From Planctomycetota bacterium (lineage in GTDB: Bacteria > Planctomycetota > B15-G4): a stretch of 33,377 nucleotides of DNA. This document shows positions 8,825 to 24,749 of this stretch, piece after piece. Every line of letters starts with the position of its first letter. Positions within the stretch are counted from its first letter, which is position 1. The stretch is taken from assembly GCA_029259725.1 (NCBI GenBank), contig JAJDER010000158.1, positions 1 to 33,377 of the forward strand. Reading direction: 5' to 3'. A program made the translations under genes and the position numbers. The notes beneath the pieces are model-generated. The model was not told where the DNA came from and searched no databases. It saw nothing but the letters and a program-made list of their open reading frames with translations.

Positions 8825-9462
8825 GCCTCGGCCCCTGCGGCGGCGCCCGCCAGGCGGCTCTTGAGCACGTCCCAGGCGTCGTCGGCGAAGACGGTGTTGC
8901 GGTGGCGAAGGAGGTTGAGGGCGTTGACGTCGCTGGCCCGCAGGATCGCCGTGCGCGGCAGGTTGCGCACCGACTTCAGCAGCGCGACGTTCTCGCCCGG
9001 CACGACGATGAGCGTCGAGCCTTCGCACTCGAGATCACGCAGCGCCCCGGAGGCCTTCTGCGTGGACGGTTCGGTGAAGGCGCCGGACTTGAGCACGGAG
9101 ACCTCGCCATCGCGCAGCTTGCCGATCAGCACACAACGCAGGGCCTCGCGCAGGGCCTTGCGCGGGATGCTGAAGCCATGCTTGCGCGGATGCGGGCCGA
9201 AGGTGATGCCGCCGCCCTTGATCAGCGGGCTGGCGCGATCGCCGCGACGGGCGTTGCCCGTGCCCTTCTGCTTGTAGGGCTTGCGGCCGGTGTAGTTCAT
9301 CTGGCCGCGCGTCTTCGTGCTGTGCGTGCCTTGGCGCGCATTGGCCTCGTACATCCGCACGACCTGCGCGAGCAGGCGCGTCTTGACCTTCTCGCCGAGG
9401 CCGGTGTCGTCGAGGTCGACCTTGCCGACCTTGCCGTCATCCCAGGAGCGGACCTGTGCCAT
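8821..9462 (-). CDS. rplD: 50S ribosomal protein L4
   Basis: L4 lines the exit tunnel and, in enterobacteria, represses the S10 operon at transcription and translation. The 213-residue product has the tunnel loop (NYTGRKPYKQKGTGNARRG, then GGGITFGPHPRKHGFSIP) and the C-terminal region ending RHRNTVFADDAWDVLKSRL. The ATG at 9462 shares one base with the rplC stop. A leader of about 172 nt lies ahead of rpsJ (see 10429-10600), so L4 autoregulation is conceivable but not shown. Confidence 0.95.
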   Translation of the reverse strand: MAQVRSWDDGKVGKVDLDDTGLGEKVKTRLLAQVVRMYEANARQGTHSTKTRGQMNYTGRKPYKQKGTGNARRGDRASPLIKGGGITFGPHPRKHGFSIPRKALREALRCVLIGKLRDGEVSVLKSGAFTEPSTQKASGALRDLECEGSTLIVVPGENVALLKSVRNLPRTAILRASDVNALNLLRHRNTVFADDAWDVLKSRLAGAAAGAEA

Positions 9463-10103
9463 CAGGAGTTCCCTCGCTTGGCGGGCTTCAGGCTGTGCTT
9501 GACGACGATCATCCCGCCGTTGGGACCGGGCACCGAGCCCTTGATCAGGAGCTGCTTGGCGTCGGCGTCCACGGCGAAGACCTCGAGGCCGCGCACGGTC
9601 ACCTGCTCATGACCCATGCGCCCGGGCATCTTCTTGCCCTTGATCACACGGCCGGGGTACTTGCACATGCCGATCGAGCCGGGCCGGCGCACGTTCTGGC
9701 TGCCGTGGGTCACCGGACCGCGCGCGAAGCCCCAGCGCTTGATCGTGCCGGCGAAGCCATTGCCCTTGCTCACGCCGACGACGTCGACGAGACCACCGGC
9801 CTCGAAGACCGAGTCCACCGCGATCAGGTCACCGACGGCGAGATCGAACTCGCCGCGCACCTCGCGCAGGTGGCGCAGGGGCTCGATGCCGGCCTTGGCG
9901 AACTGGCCCTGCTGCGGCTTGGCCACGAGCTTGGGCCGCTGCGAACCGGACCCGAGCTGGACGGCGGTGTAGCCATCGCGATCGGCGGTCTTCACCGCAG
10001 TGACGGTGTTGGGCTCGACATCCAGGACGGTGACGGGGACGCGCGTTCCGTCCTCCCGCCACACCTGGGTCATGCCCCGCTTGGTTCCGATGAGTGCGTT
10101 CAT
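9462..10103 (-). CDS. rplC: 50S ribosomal protein L3
   Basis: L3 nucleates 23S assembly and reaches toward the peptidyl-transferase centre. The 213-residue protein begins MNALIGTKRGMTQVWREDG and carries SKGNGFAGTIKRWGFARGPV and VIKGKKMPGRMGHEQVTVRG. In E. coli the segment GSIGQNQTPG contains the glutamine methylated by PrmB; here it reads GSIGMCKYPG (MCKY at about residues 146-149), so that glutamine is absent. The start is ATG at 10103, 16 nt after the rpsJ stop. Confidence 0.96.
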   Translation of the reverse strand: MNALIGTKRGMTQVWREDGTRVPVTVLDVEPNTVTAVKTADRDGYTAVQLGSGSQRPKLVAKPQQGQFAKAGIEPLRHLREVRGEFDLAVGDLIAVDSVFEAGGLVDVVGVSKGNGFAGTIKRWGFARGPVTHGSQNVRRPGSIGMCKYPGRVIKGKKMPGRMGHEQVTVRGLEVFAVDADAKQLLIKGSVPGPNGGMIVVKHSLKPAKRGNS

Positions 10104-10119
10104 GGCTCGCCCGTACCGC

Positions 10120-10428
10120 TCAGGCCTTCACACGAATGTCGACACCGGCCGGAAGCGTGAGCTTCGACAGGGCGTCGACGGTCTTGGACGTCGGCTCGAG
10201 GATGTGAATCAGCCGTTTGTGCGTGCGGATCTCGAACTGCTCACGCGACTTCTTGTTCACGTGAGGAGAACGCAACACGGTGAACTTCTCGATCCGCGTC
10301 GGCAGCGGGATGGGTCCCGCCACGCGCGCCCCCGTGCGCCGCGCACCGTCGGCGATGTCGGCAGCCGACTGGTCGAGCGTCTCGTGGTCGTAGGCCTCGA
10401 GGCGGATGATGATCTTCTTCGCTTGCAT
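10120..10428 (-). CDS. rpsJ: 30S ribosomal protein S10 / NusE
   Basis: S10 is a head protein of the small subunit and, as NusE, binds NusB and NusG to link transcription to translation. The 102-residue product has [37 protein letters not shown] and [20 protein letters not shown], all canonical. The start is ATG at 10428, with GGA 6-8 nt upstream. It is the first gene after the putative S10 promoter and leader. Confidence 0.97.
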   Translation of the reverse strand: MQAKKIIIRLEAYDHETLDQSAADIADGARRTGARVAGPIPLPTRIEKFTVLRSPHVNKKSREQFEIRTHKRLIHILEPTSKTVDALSKLTLPAGVDIRVKA

Positions 10429-10600
10429 GCCGGTTCCACGCGCCTTGGGAGCGCCGAGTTCAGCTCACCTGCCGGGCCGACGAGGGCCCCACGTGCTGGC
10501 CTTCAGGGGCCATGTTTCCGTGGGAAAGGCGGCCGCCAACTCGGGGTGGGCGACCGCCGTCTCGTCCGCGCCGAGGTGATTTTGACCTCGTGACGGAAAA
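10429..10600 (-). promoter_or_regulatory. Putative S10 operon leader (about 172 nt), no protein gene
   Basis: This stretch separates the predicted transcription start (about 10600) from the rpsJ ATG. It contains small hairpins when read as minus-strand RNA: a CGAGGT/ACCTCG stem (10572-10590), a TTTCC-CAC-GGAAA stem just below 10530, and a TGGCC/GGCCA stem near 10500. In E. coli the S10 leader is also about 172 nt and binds L4; the similarity of length is suggestive only. Short reading frames here show no family signature. Confidence 0.45.
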
Positions 10601-10606
10601 CGGGTG

Positions 10607-10634
10607 ATTCTATGAGTCGCGCCGTGCGAGTCAA
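10607..10634 (-). promoter_or_regulatory. Predicted sigma70 promoter for the S10-spc operon
   Basis: Read on the minus strand, a -35 box TTGACT (10634-10629) and a -10 box TAGAAT (10612-10607) are separated by 16 nt; each matches five of six consensus bases. The predicted start near 10600 lies in the 363-bp gap between fusA and rpsJ. Downstream is rpsJ through adk with no other clear promoter seen. Confidence 0.7.
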
Positions 10635-10686
10635 AGGGAATCTGCCCCCGAGGCCGGGTTTGAAGGCCGAATCCGCCGCCCGCCCG

Positions 10687-10716
10687 AAAACGACCGTGGC
10701 GCTGGCCCCGCGGTCG
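10687..10716 (-). terminator. Terminator-like hairpin after fusA
   Basis: In the minus-strand transcript, CGACCG pairs with CGGTCG (10716-10691), with an inner GGC/GCC stem, and TTTT (10690-10687) follows. It starts 76 nt after the fusA stop and precedes the predicted S10 promoter, a sensible end for the str transcript. The U-run is short, so termination may be partial. Confidence 0.5.
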
Positions 10717-10791
10717 CCTGGCCCGGGCCGCTGCGGGCTGCCCGAGCCTGCGTCGGGGCCGGGCACGACAGCTCCCTGTATGGGCCGCTTC

Positions 10792-12855
10792 TCACGCGAG
10801 GACACGCCTGGCGACGGCCGCCGGCACGGGCGCGTAGTGGCTCGGCTCGACCGAGAAGCTGGCTCGCCCCTGGCTCAGGCTGCGCAGGGTCGTGGAGTAC
10901 CCGAAGATCTCCGCCAGCGGCACGCAGCCGCGGATCACGGCCGGGTCGTGCTCGGTCTCGAGCCCCGAGACCACCGCGCGCCGTCCGGTCAGGTCGCTGT
11001 TCACCCCCGCCAGGAACTCCTGGGGACACTCGATCTCGAACTGCATCACGGGCTCGAGCAGCACCGGGCCGGCCTTGGTCACCGCCTCCTGGAGCGCCAG
11101 GTAGGCGGCGTGACCGAAGGCGGCCTCGTTGCTGACACCCTCCTTGGCACTCCCGCCCAGCAGGGTCACCCGCAGGCCCGACATCGGGAAACCCAGGGCC
11201 AGCCCCCCGGCCCGGGCGCTCTGGACGCTGGAGAGGATCGCGGGGCGCAGGATCGGCGGCACCTCCTCGGCCGGGATCTCGTCCAGGATCTCGACCCCCG
11301 CGATCGCCGCATCGTGCTCGACCCGCAGCCGGACCCCGGCGTAGAGCGAGCGGTTGGCCAGCGCGCGATCGAAGATGGCTTCGGCCTCGCCGCCGCCCGA
11401 GACCGATTGGCGGTACGCGACCCGCGGTTCGCCGACGCGGATCCGCAACGCGAATTCACGCTCCATGCGGTGGCGGATCACTTCCAGGTGCAACTCGCCC
11501 ACACCGGACATGAGCATCTGACCGGTCTCGTCCGCCTCGGCCCAGCGGAAGGACGGGTCGTCGCGGCCGAGCAGGTCCAGCACCCGCACCAGCTCGTCCC
11601 GGTCCTTGACGCTGTACGGCTCGATCGACATCGACAGCACCGGCTCGGGGAAGGTCATCCCCTCCAGCACGATCGGCGCGCCCTTGGGGCACAGGGTGTC
11701 GCCCGTCGCGGTGTGCTTCAGACCGATGACCGCGACGATGTCGCCGGCCTCGGCGATCTCCACGTTCTCGCGGTCGTCGGCGTGCATGACGAACATGCGG
11801 TTGACCCGCTCGACCTTGCCCGTGCGCGGGTTGTAGACCTGGTCGCCCAGCTTCAGCGTGCCCGAGTAGAGCCGCAGGAAGCCCAGGTCGCCCTGGCTCG
11901 CCCAGATCGTCTTGAACAGCTGGGCACAGAGCGGGCCCGCCGGGTCGGGCGGGCGCACCTCTTCGGCCTGCGTGACCGGGTGCGTGCCGACGATCGGCGG
12001 CCGCTCGGGGGGCGAGGGCAGCAGGCCCAGGATCGCATCGAGCACGGGCTGCACACCGACGTTGCGGAAAGCCGAGCCACACAGGGCCGGGACGATGCGT
12101 CCGGCCACCGTGGCCTCGTGCAGGGCCGAGAGGATCGCGTCCTCCGGAGTGTGGAGCTCGTGCTCCAGATAGACCTCGGCGAAGGCATCGACCTCGTCGG
12201 CGAGCGCCTCGAGCATGGTCAAGCGATGCAACTGCAGCTCCTCGAGCATGTCGCCCGGCACCTCCTCGATGCCCACGGTCTTGCCGAGCGACTCGACGTC
12301 GAAGCGCAACGCCTTCTGGGTCACGAGGTCGAGCACGCCGATCAGGCCCTTCTCGGCGCCCCAGGGCATCTGGACCGGCACGACCCGCGCGCCGAAGCGC
12401 TCGTGCACGTGCTCCACCACGCGCTCGAAGTCGGCGCCCACGCGGTCGAGCTTGTTCACGAAGAGCAGCCGCGGCACGTGGTAGCGATCGGCCTGGCGCC
12501 AGACCGTCTCGGTCTGGGCCTGCACGCCGGCCACGCCGCACAGCACGACCACCGCCCCGTCGAGGATGCGCAAGGAACGCTCCACCTCGACCGTGAAGTC
12601 CACGTGGCCCGGCGTGTCGATGATGTTGATGCGGTGCCCGCGCCAGGGCACCGTCGTCGCGGCACTGGTGATCGTGATCCCGCGCTCGCGCTCCTCGTCC
12701 AGGTAGTCCATCTTGGCCGTGCCTTCGTGCACCTCGCCCATGCGGTGGGCGCGGTCGGCATAGAACAGGACGCGCTCGGTGAGCGTGGTCTTGCCGGCAT
12801 CGATGTGGGCGATGATCCCGATGTTGCGGATCTTCTCGCGCTTCACGGTCGCCAC
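10792..12855 (-). CDS. fusA: Elongation factor G, atypical domain IV tip
   Basis: EF-G is the GTPase that drives tRNA-mRNA translocation and, with RRF, ribosome recycling. The 687-residue product has G1 AHIDAGKTT (16-24), G3 [10 protein letters not shown]4 NKLD (usually NKMD) and G5 GSAF, then domains II-V ending [20 protein letters not shown]. The domain IV tip loop reads [11 protein letters not shown] where E. coli has FGSYHDVDSSE, so His583 is replaced by Lys (residue 571 here). The usual GDVIGDL is AGVNSDL. I prefer GTG 12855 (AGGA 9 nt upstream) to GTG 12891, which abuts a hairpin and lacks a ribosome-binding site. The placement after rpsG is the standard fusA position, but the paralogue class (translocase or recycling type) is open. 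Confidence 0.9.
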   Translation of the reverse strand: MATVKREKIRNIGIIAHIDAGKTTLTERVLFYADRAHRMGEVHEGTAKMDYLDEERERGITITSAATTVPWRGHRINIIDTPGHVDFTVEVERSLRILDGAVVVLCGVAGVQAQTETVWRQADRYHVPRLLFVNKLDRVGADFERVVEHVHERFGARVVPVQMPWGAEKGLIGVLDLVTQKALRFDVESLGKTVGIEEVPGDMLEELQLHRLTMLEALADEVDAFAEVYLEHELHTPEDAILSALHEATVAGRIVPALCGSAFRNVGVQPVLDAILGLLPSPPERPPIVGTHPVTQAEEVRPPDPAGPLCAQLFKTIWASQGDLGFLRLYSGTLKLGDQVYNPRTGKVERVNRMFVMHADDRENVEIAEAGDIVAVIGLKHTATGDTLCPKGAPIVLEGMTFPEPVLSMSIEPYSVKDRDELVRVLDLLGRDDPSFRWAEADETGQMLMSGVGELHLEVIRHRMEREFALRIRVGEPRVAYRQSVSGGGEAEAIFDRALANRSLYAGVRLRVEHDAAIAGVEILDEIPAEEVPPILRPAILSSVQSARAGGLALGFPMSGLRVTLLGGSAKEGVSNEAAFGHAAYLALQEAVTKAGPVLLEPVMQFEIECPQEFLAGVNSDLTGRRAVVSGLETEHDPAVIRGCVPLAEIFGYSTTLRSLSQGRASFSVEPSHYAPVPAAVARRVLA

Positions 12856-12894
12856 GGCGGAGGGTCCTGGATGGGGAAGGGTGTCCCTCACGCA

Positions 12895-12924
12895 AACGGC
12901 CGCGCCCGGGAGAGCGCGGCCGTT
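12895..12924 (-). terminator. Perfect 11-bp hairpin between rpsG and fusA
   Basis: AACGGCCGCGC (12895-12905) and GCGCGGCCGTT (12914-12924) form a perfect 11-bp stem with an 8-nt loop. It lies 45 nt after the rpsG stop and about 40 nt before the likely fusA start. The minus-strand transcript continues TGCGTGAGG with no U-run, so it may act as an attenuator, an RNA-stability element or a processing site rather than a full terminator. Confidence 0.5.
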
Positions 12925-12969
12925 GCGGTGCCGGGGTTCACCGCCCGGGGGCGGGCCCCGAACTCAGGA

Positions 12970-13443
12970 TCACCAGGCGAAGTGGGCGTAGGCCTTGTTG
13001 GCCTCGGCCATCTTGTGGGTGTTCTCGCGCGTGGTGTACGCCGAGCCCTGCTTGTTGTAGGCGTCGTACAGCTCCTCGGCCAGGCGGCGCGCCATGGGCT
13101 TGCCCTTCTTGCCGCGCGTGGCCTGGATCAGCCAACGGAACGCCAGCGCCTGCTGACGCTCACGCTTGATCTCGTGCGGCACCTGCAGCGTGGCGCCACC
13201 GACACGACGGCTGCGCACCTCGACGATCGGGCGCACGTTCGTCACCGCGGCCTGGAACACGTCGATGGGTTCTTCGCCGGGGACCTTCGTCTTCAGCATG
13301 TCGAGCGCGTCGTAGAAGATCTTGCGCGAGGTGACCTTCTTGCCGTCCCACATCAGGCAGTTGATGAACTTGGACGCGAGCTTGCTGTTGCAGCGCGGAT
13401 CCGGCTTGAGGAACTTGGCCGTCGAGACGTACTTGCGGGGCAT
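12970..13443 (-). CDS. rpsG: 30S ribosomal protein S7
   Basis: S7 is a primary binder that nucleates the 30S head and, in E. coli, represses the str operon. The 157-residue product begins MPRKYVSTAKFLKPDPR and has the signature DPRCNSKLASKFINCLMWDG, then RSRRVGGATLQVPHEIKRER, and ends NKAYAHFAW. Length and sequence are typical. The start is ATG at 13443, 27 nt after the rpsL stop. Confidence 0.97.
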   Translation of the reverse strand: MPRKYVSTAKFLKPDPRCNSKLASKFINCLMWDGKKVTSRKIFYDALDMLKTKVPGEEPIDVFQAAVTNVRPIVEVRSRRVGGATLQVPHEIKRERQQALAFRWLIQATRGKKGKPMARRLAEELYDAYNKQGSAYTTRENTHKMAEANKAYAHFAW

Positions 13444-13470
13444 CGTGTGGTATCCGGTGAGCGGGGCCGA

Positions 13471-13845
13471 TCAGGCCTTGGGGCGCTTGGCGCCGTACTT
13501 GCTGCGGGCCTGACGTCGGCCGTCCACACCAGCGGCGTCCAGCGTGCCGCGGATGACGTGGTAGCGAACACCCGGAAGGTCGCGCACCCGACCACCCCTC
13601 ACGAGCACGCTCGCGTGCTCCTGGAGCGTGTGCGTCTCACCGCCGATGTAGGCCGTGATCTCCTTGCCGTTGCTCAGCTTGACGCGGGCGATCTTCCGCA
13701 GCGCCGAGTTGGGCTTCTTCGGCGTCTGGATCTTCACCTGCAAGCACACACCTCGCTTCTGGGGGCACGCCTCCAGGACAGCGGACTTGCTGGCCTTCTT
13801 GATCTTCTTCCGACCCTTGCGGATCAGCTGGTTGATGGTCGGCAT
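13471..13845 (-). CDS. rpsL: 30S ribosomal protein S12 with Arg88
   Basis: S12 monitors codon-anticodon pairing in the decoding centre and is the streptomycin target protein. The 124-residue product has [11 protein letters not shown] with the usual Lys43. The second streptomycin loop reads [13 protein letters not shown]: Arg88 (CGC) replaces the Lys seen in E. coli and Mycobacterium. Asp89, the RimO methylthiolation site, is present. The ATG at 13845 gives the canonical [11 protein letters not shown] start; a 20-codon in-frame extension upstream covers the predicted promoter and is rejected. Confidence 0.97.
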   Translation of the reverse strand: MPTINQLIRKGRKKIKKASKSAVLEACPQKRGVCLQVKIQTPKKPNSALRKIARVKLSNGKEITAYIGGETHTLQEHASVLVRGGRVRDLPGVRYHVIRGTLDAAGVDGRRQARSKYGAKRPKA

Positions 13846-13895
13846 CGGGGGCTCGTACTCGAGATTGCTTTCTGCCCTCAGTGGCAGAACGGGGT

Positions 13896-13924
13896 ATTCC
13901 ATCAATCGGGTGCCGGGCCGTCAA
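13896..13924 (-). promoter_or_regulatory. Predicted sigma70 promoter for the str operon
   Basis: On the minus strand, TTGACG (13924-13919) and TGGAAT (13901-13896) are separated by 17 nt. The predicted start near 13889 gives a leader of about 44 nt before rpsL, with a small CTGCC/GGCAG hairpin at 13872-13887. It lies in the 125-bp rpoC-rpsL gap, the expected place. Confidence 0.55.
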
Positions 13925-13936
13925 GCAGCAGCGGCC

Positions 13937-13969
13937 CCGACCCGTGCGGTCGTCCGGGCGGAGGGTCGG
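13937..13969 (-). terminator. Hairpin just after rpoC
   Basis: CCGACCC (13937-13943) and GGGTCGG (13963-13969) form a perfect 7-bp stem with a 19-nt loop, beginning 1 nt after the rpoC stop and ahead of the rpsL promoter. There is no U-run, so it is a weak terminator candidate or an mRNA 3'-end stabiliser. Confidence 0.35.
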
Positions 13970-13970
13970 T

Positions 13971-21811
<7,841 letters not shown>

Positions 21812-21917
21812 CGGGTCGTCACCCCTGCGACGAAGGCTGGCTCAAGACGCACCTCAACCGCGAACGCGAGGAAGCGCGCGCGCGGCGAGGCGAGAGGAAT
21901 GCTGTGGGAGTGGTGGA

Positions 21918-22319
21918 CTACTTCAGCTCCACACCCGCACCGGCTTCCTCGAGCTCGGCCTTGACCTTCTCGGCGTCCTCCTTGGACACGCCTTCCTTGA
22001 CGGCCTTGGGCGCGCCCTCGACGAGATCCTTGGCCTCCTTGAGACCGAGACCCGTGATGGCGCGGACGGCCTTGATGACCTGGATCTTCTTGTCGCCGGC
22101 AGAGGTGAGCACGACGTCGAAGGCGGTCTTCTCCTCTTCCTCGCCGCCACCGGCGGGAGCGGCGGCCATCATCACACCGCCACCTGCGGCGGGCTCGATG
22201 CCGTGCTCATCCTTGAGGTAGTCGGAGAGCGCCTGGGCCTCGAGCAGGGTGAGGCCGACGATCTTCTCGCCGAGATCCTTGATGGCAGCGGGGACTTCCG
22301 CGGTCGCGGTGTCGGACAT
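21918..22319 (-). CDS. rplL: 50S ribosomal protein L7/L12
   Basis: L7/L12 forms the flexible stalk that recruits translation GTPases. The 133-residue product has an N-terminal dimerisation helix ([20 protein letters not shown]), an Ala/Gly-rich hinge ([12 protein letters not shown]), and the C-domain [20 protein letters not shown] followed by [25 protein letters not shown] lies about 10 nt before the ATG at 22319. The 82-nt gap from rplJ contains a CGGCCGCGCGGCCG palindrome (22371-22384). Confidence 0.97.
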   Translation of the reverse strand: MSDTATAEVPAAIKDLGEKIVGLTLLEAQALSDYLKDEHGIEPAAGGGVMMAAAPAGGGEEEEKTAFDVVLTSAGDKKIQVIKAVRAITGLGLKEAKDLVEGAPKAVKEGVSKEDAEKVKAELEEAGAGVELK

Positions 22320-22401
22320 GGTTCTGTTGCTCCTGATTGAACTACTGCGGGTGTCTGGTTCGAGGTTCGCCGGCCGCGCGGCCGACCGAGGTCGCCGGGG
22401 A

Positions 22402-22950
22402 TCAGCCGGCGGCCTCCTGGTTTTCGATGTGCTTGTTGATCTGCGAGGCCAGCTTGCCGGCCGGAGCGACGAGCTGAGCCGCGAGCTTGCGGCCCGGGCC
22501 GACGATCTGACCGACGAGGATGGAACGCAGCTCGGCCTTGCCGGGCAGGCGCTTCAGGTCCGCGGCGGCGGCGCCGTCGAGGACCCGCTTCTCCATCACG
22601 CCGCCCTTGACCGTCGGCAGCTCCTTCTTGTTGTCCTTGACCCAGGCCGCCACGATCTTCGACGCGCTGATGGCGACGGCATCGAGTTCGGCGCCGTCCG
22701 CCGCGAAGATCATCGCGGAGGGCCCGGTGAACATCTCGTCGCCGGCGTCCAGGCCGAGGTTGCCGAGCACGCGCCGCGCGAGGCTGTTCTTGACCACGCG
22801 CATCTGCAGCTGGGACTCGCGCAGCGTGGCGCGCAGCGAGCCGACGTCTTCGACGGACAGGCCGACGGGCTGCACGAACAGCGCGTCGAGGTCCTCGTCG
22901 AAGAGGCCCTCGTACTCGGCCGTGATGGCTTCGTTCAGGATGTTGGGCAT
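22402..22950 (-). CDS. rplJ: 50S ribosomal protein L10
   Basis: L10 anchors the L7/L12 stalk to 23S rRNA. The 182-residue product has the L10 core ([29 protein letters not shown]) and a C-terminal helix for L12 dimers ([19 protein letters not shown]). The C-terminus [11 protein letters not shown] is family-like. The ATG at 22950 follows the rplA stop by 21 nt, leaving no room for the long L10 leader known from E. coli. Confidence 0.95.
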   Translation of the reverse strand: MPNILNEAITAEYEGLFDEDLDALFVQPVGLSVEDVGSLRATLRESQLQMRVVKNSLARRVLGNLGLDAGDEMFTGPSAMIFAADGAELDAVAISASKIVAAWVKDNKKELPTVKGGVMEKRVLDGAAAADLKRLPGKAELRSILVGQIVGPGRKLAAQLVAPAGKLASQINKHIENQEAAG

Positions 22951-22971
22951 CGGTCTGTTTCCGGGTCCGTG

Positions 22972-23658
22972 TCAGCTCGCGTCCACGAGGAGCCCGGGGC
23001 CCATCGTGGTCGAGAGGAAGACCTGCTTGATGTAGAGGCCGCGGGCCGTCGCGGGCTTCAACGCGTTCACGGCGGCGACGAAGGCGCGGGCGTTCTCGGC
23101 CAGCTGCCCGTCTTCGAAGGAGCGCTTGCCGATCGGGGCGTGGACGGTGCCACCGGCGTCGGCGCGGAACTCGACCTTTCCGGCGACGAACTCCTTCACG
23201 GCGTTGGCCACGTCCGCGGTGACCGTGCCCGACTTGGGGCTCGGCATCTTGCCCTGCGGGCCGAGGACCTTGCCCAGACGACCCACCTGGCCCATCATGT
23301 CGGGCGAGGAGATGGCCACGTCGAAGTCGGTCCAGCCGTCGGTCACCTTCTTGACCAGCTCGTCGTCACCCACCTCGGTGGCGCCCGCAGCCTTCGCCTC
23401 CTCCTGCTTGGCGGGGTCCTTGACGAAGCAGATCACGCGCACGCTGCGGCCGGTCCCGTGCGGGAGCGAGACGGCGCCGCGCACGGCCTGATCCGACTTC
23501 CTCGGGTCGATACCGAGGTTCAGCGCGATCTCGACGGTCTCGTTGAATTTCGGCGCGGTGCTCTGCTTCAGCGTGCCCACGCCGTCTTCGAGGCTGTACA
23601 GCTTGCCCTTCTCGACGACGCCGGCGTTGGCCTTGCTGCGCTTGCTGTGGGTGGCCAT
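22972..23658 (-). CDS. rplA: 50S ribosomal protein L1
   Basis: L1 is the mobile stalk protein that guides deacylated tRNA from the E site and represses its own operon in E. coli. The 228-residue product has FNETVEIALNLGIDPRKSDQ, then RGAVSLPHGTGRSVRVICF, and the signature LGKVLGPQGKMPSPKSGTV. The C-terminus FLSTTMGPGLLVDAS is canonical in form. The start is ATG at 23658, 20 nt after rplK. Confidence 0.97.
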   Translation of the reverse strand: MATHSKRSKANAGVVEKGKLYSLEDGVGTLKQSTAPKFNETVEIALNLGIDPRKSDQAVRGAVSLPHGTGRSVRVICFVKDPAKQEEAKAAGATEVGDDELVKKVTDGWTDFDVAISSPDMMGQVGRLGKVLGPQGKMPSPKSGTVTADVANAVKEFVAGKVEFRADAGGTVHAPIGKRSFEDGQLAENARAFVAAVNALKPATARGLYIKQVFLSTTMGPGLLVDAS

Positions 23659-23678
23659 CTATCAGGTTCCTTCCGTCG

Positions 23679-24098
23679 TCAGTCGACGACTTCGATGCCC
23701 ATCGAGCGGGCGGTGCCCATCACCATGAAGCAGGCCGCGTCGAGCGACCCTGCGTTCAGGTCGGGCATCTTGGTGTTGGCGATCTCCTCGACCTGCGCGC
23801 GCGTCACCGTGCCGACCTTCTCGCTCGCTCCACAGCCCTTGACGATGTTGGCGGCGCGCTTGAGAAGCGTGGAGGCGGGCGGGGTCTTGAGGACGAAGCT
23901 GAAGCTGCGATCGGCGAAGACCGAGATCACGACCGGGATGATCAGGCCGGTCTGCTCGCGCGTGCGATCGTTGTAGTCCTTGACGAACTGACCCAGGTTC
24001 ACGCCGTGCTGACCCAGCGCGGGGCCCACCGGCGGGGCCGGCGTGGCTTGCCCGGCGGGCAGCTGCAGCTTGATGATGCCGATGACTTCCTTGGCCAT
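23679..24098 (-). CDS. rplK: 50S ribosomal protein L11
   Basis: L11 binds the GTPase-associated centre of 23S rRNA. The 139-residue product contains [36 protein letters not shown] and the C-terminal rRNA-binding domain with the [10 protein letters not shown] end. The prolines of the thiostrepton-site N-domain are present. The ATG at 24098 has AAGGA 7 nt upstream; nusG ends 69 nt upstream. Confidence 0.97.
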   Translation of the reverse strand: MAKEVIGIIKLQLPAGQATPAPPVGPALGQHGVNLGQFVKDYNDRTREQTGLIIPVVISVFADRSFSFVLKTPPASTLLKRAANIVKGCGASEKVGTVTRAQVEEIANTKMPDLNAGSLDAACFMVMGTARSMGIEVVD

Positions 24099-24167
24099 CC
24101 TTCGGTCCTTCGCAGTTCGTGGTGTGTCGCGATGTCGCAGGCGCCGGGAGGCGCACGACGTTCACCG

Positions 24168-24749
24168 TCAGGTCTGCTCGACCTGCCAGTACTCGAGCTC
24201 GACGGGCGTTTCGCGACCGAAGATGGTCACGATCACGCGCACCAGGCCCTTCTCGGTGTTCACTTCGTCGACGACGCCGTTGTAGGACTCGAACGGGCCC
24301 TCGTTGACCTTCACGCGGTCGCCGACCTTGAAGCTGATCTTGAGCGCAGGCCCTTCGTCCGTGGACTGGCGCATGCCGACCAGGATGCGTTCCACCTCGT
24401 GGTCGTCCATGGGCGTCGGCGCGTGTCGGTCGCCCCCCACGAAGTCGCCGATGCCGGCGGTCTCGCGGATCAGGAACCAGACCGGCTCGGGGATCGTCCC
24501 GTCCTCCTGCACGGCCATCTCGACCATGATGTAGCCGGGGTACAGCTTGCGCTGCACGACGCGCTTCTTGCCGCCCTTGATCTCCGAGACCGTCTCGGTG
24601 GGCACGAGCACGTTCGGGACCATCGGTTCCAGGCTCTGGTTTCCGACCCCGGCCATCAGCTTGTCCCGCATCTTGTTCTCGAGGTTGCTCGGAACTCGCA
24701 GGACGAACCAACGGGTGGTCGGCGGGGTGATCGCGCTCGGATCGCTCAT
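24168..24749 (-). CDS. nusG: Transcription antitermination factor NusG
   Basis: NusG binds RNA polymerase through its NGN domain and Rho or S10 through its KOW domain. The 193-residue product has the NGN domain (RWFVLRVPSNLENKMRD, then KLYPGYIMVEMAV) and the KOW domain (FKVGDRVKVNEGPFESYNGV). The ATG at 24749 shares one base with the secE stop (TGATG). A very long in-frame extension upstream runs through secE and tRNA-Trp and is not real. Confidence 0.96.
   Translation of the reverse strand: MSDPSAITPPTTRWFVLRVPSNLENKMRDKLMAGVGNQSLEPMVPNVLVPTETVSEIKGGKKRVVQRKLYPGYIMVEMAVQEDGTIPEPVWFLIRETAGIGDFVGGDRHAPTPMDDHEVERILVGMRQSTDEGPALKISFKVGDRVKVNEGPFESYNGVVDEVNTEKGLVRVIVTIFGRETPVELEYWQVEQT

Noticed and set aside
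10503..10805. A 100-codon minus-strand frame across the fusA-rpsJ gap
   Set aside because: It overlaps the predicted terminator and promoter, has an Arg/Gly/Pro-rich composition typical of random high-GC frames, and resembles no family I know.
12853..12891. Longer fusA start at GTG 12891
   Set aside because: It lies right at the foot of the 11-bp hairpin without a ribosome-binding site; GTG 12855 has AGGA 9 nt upstream and gives the normal length.
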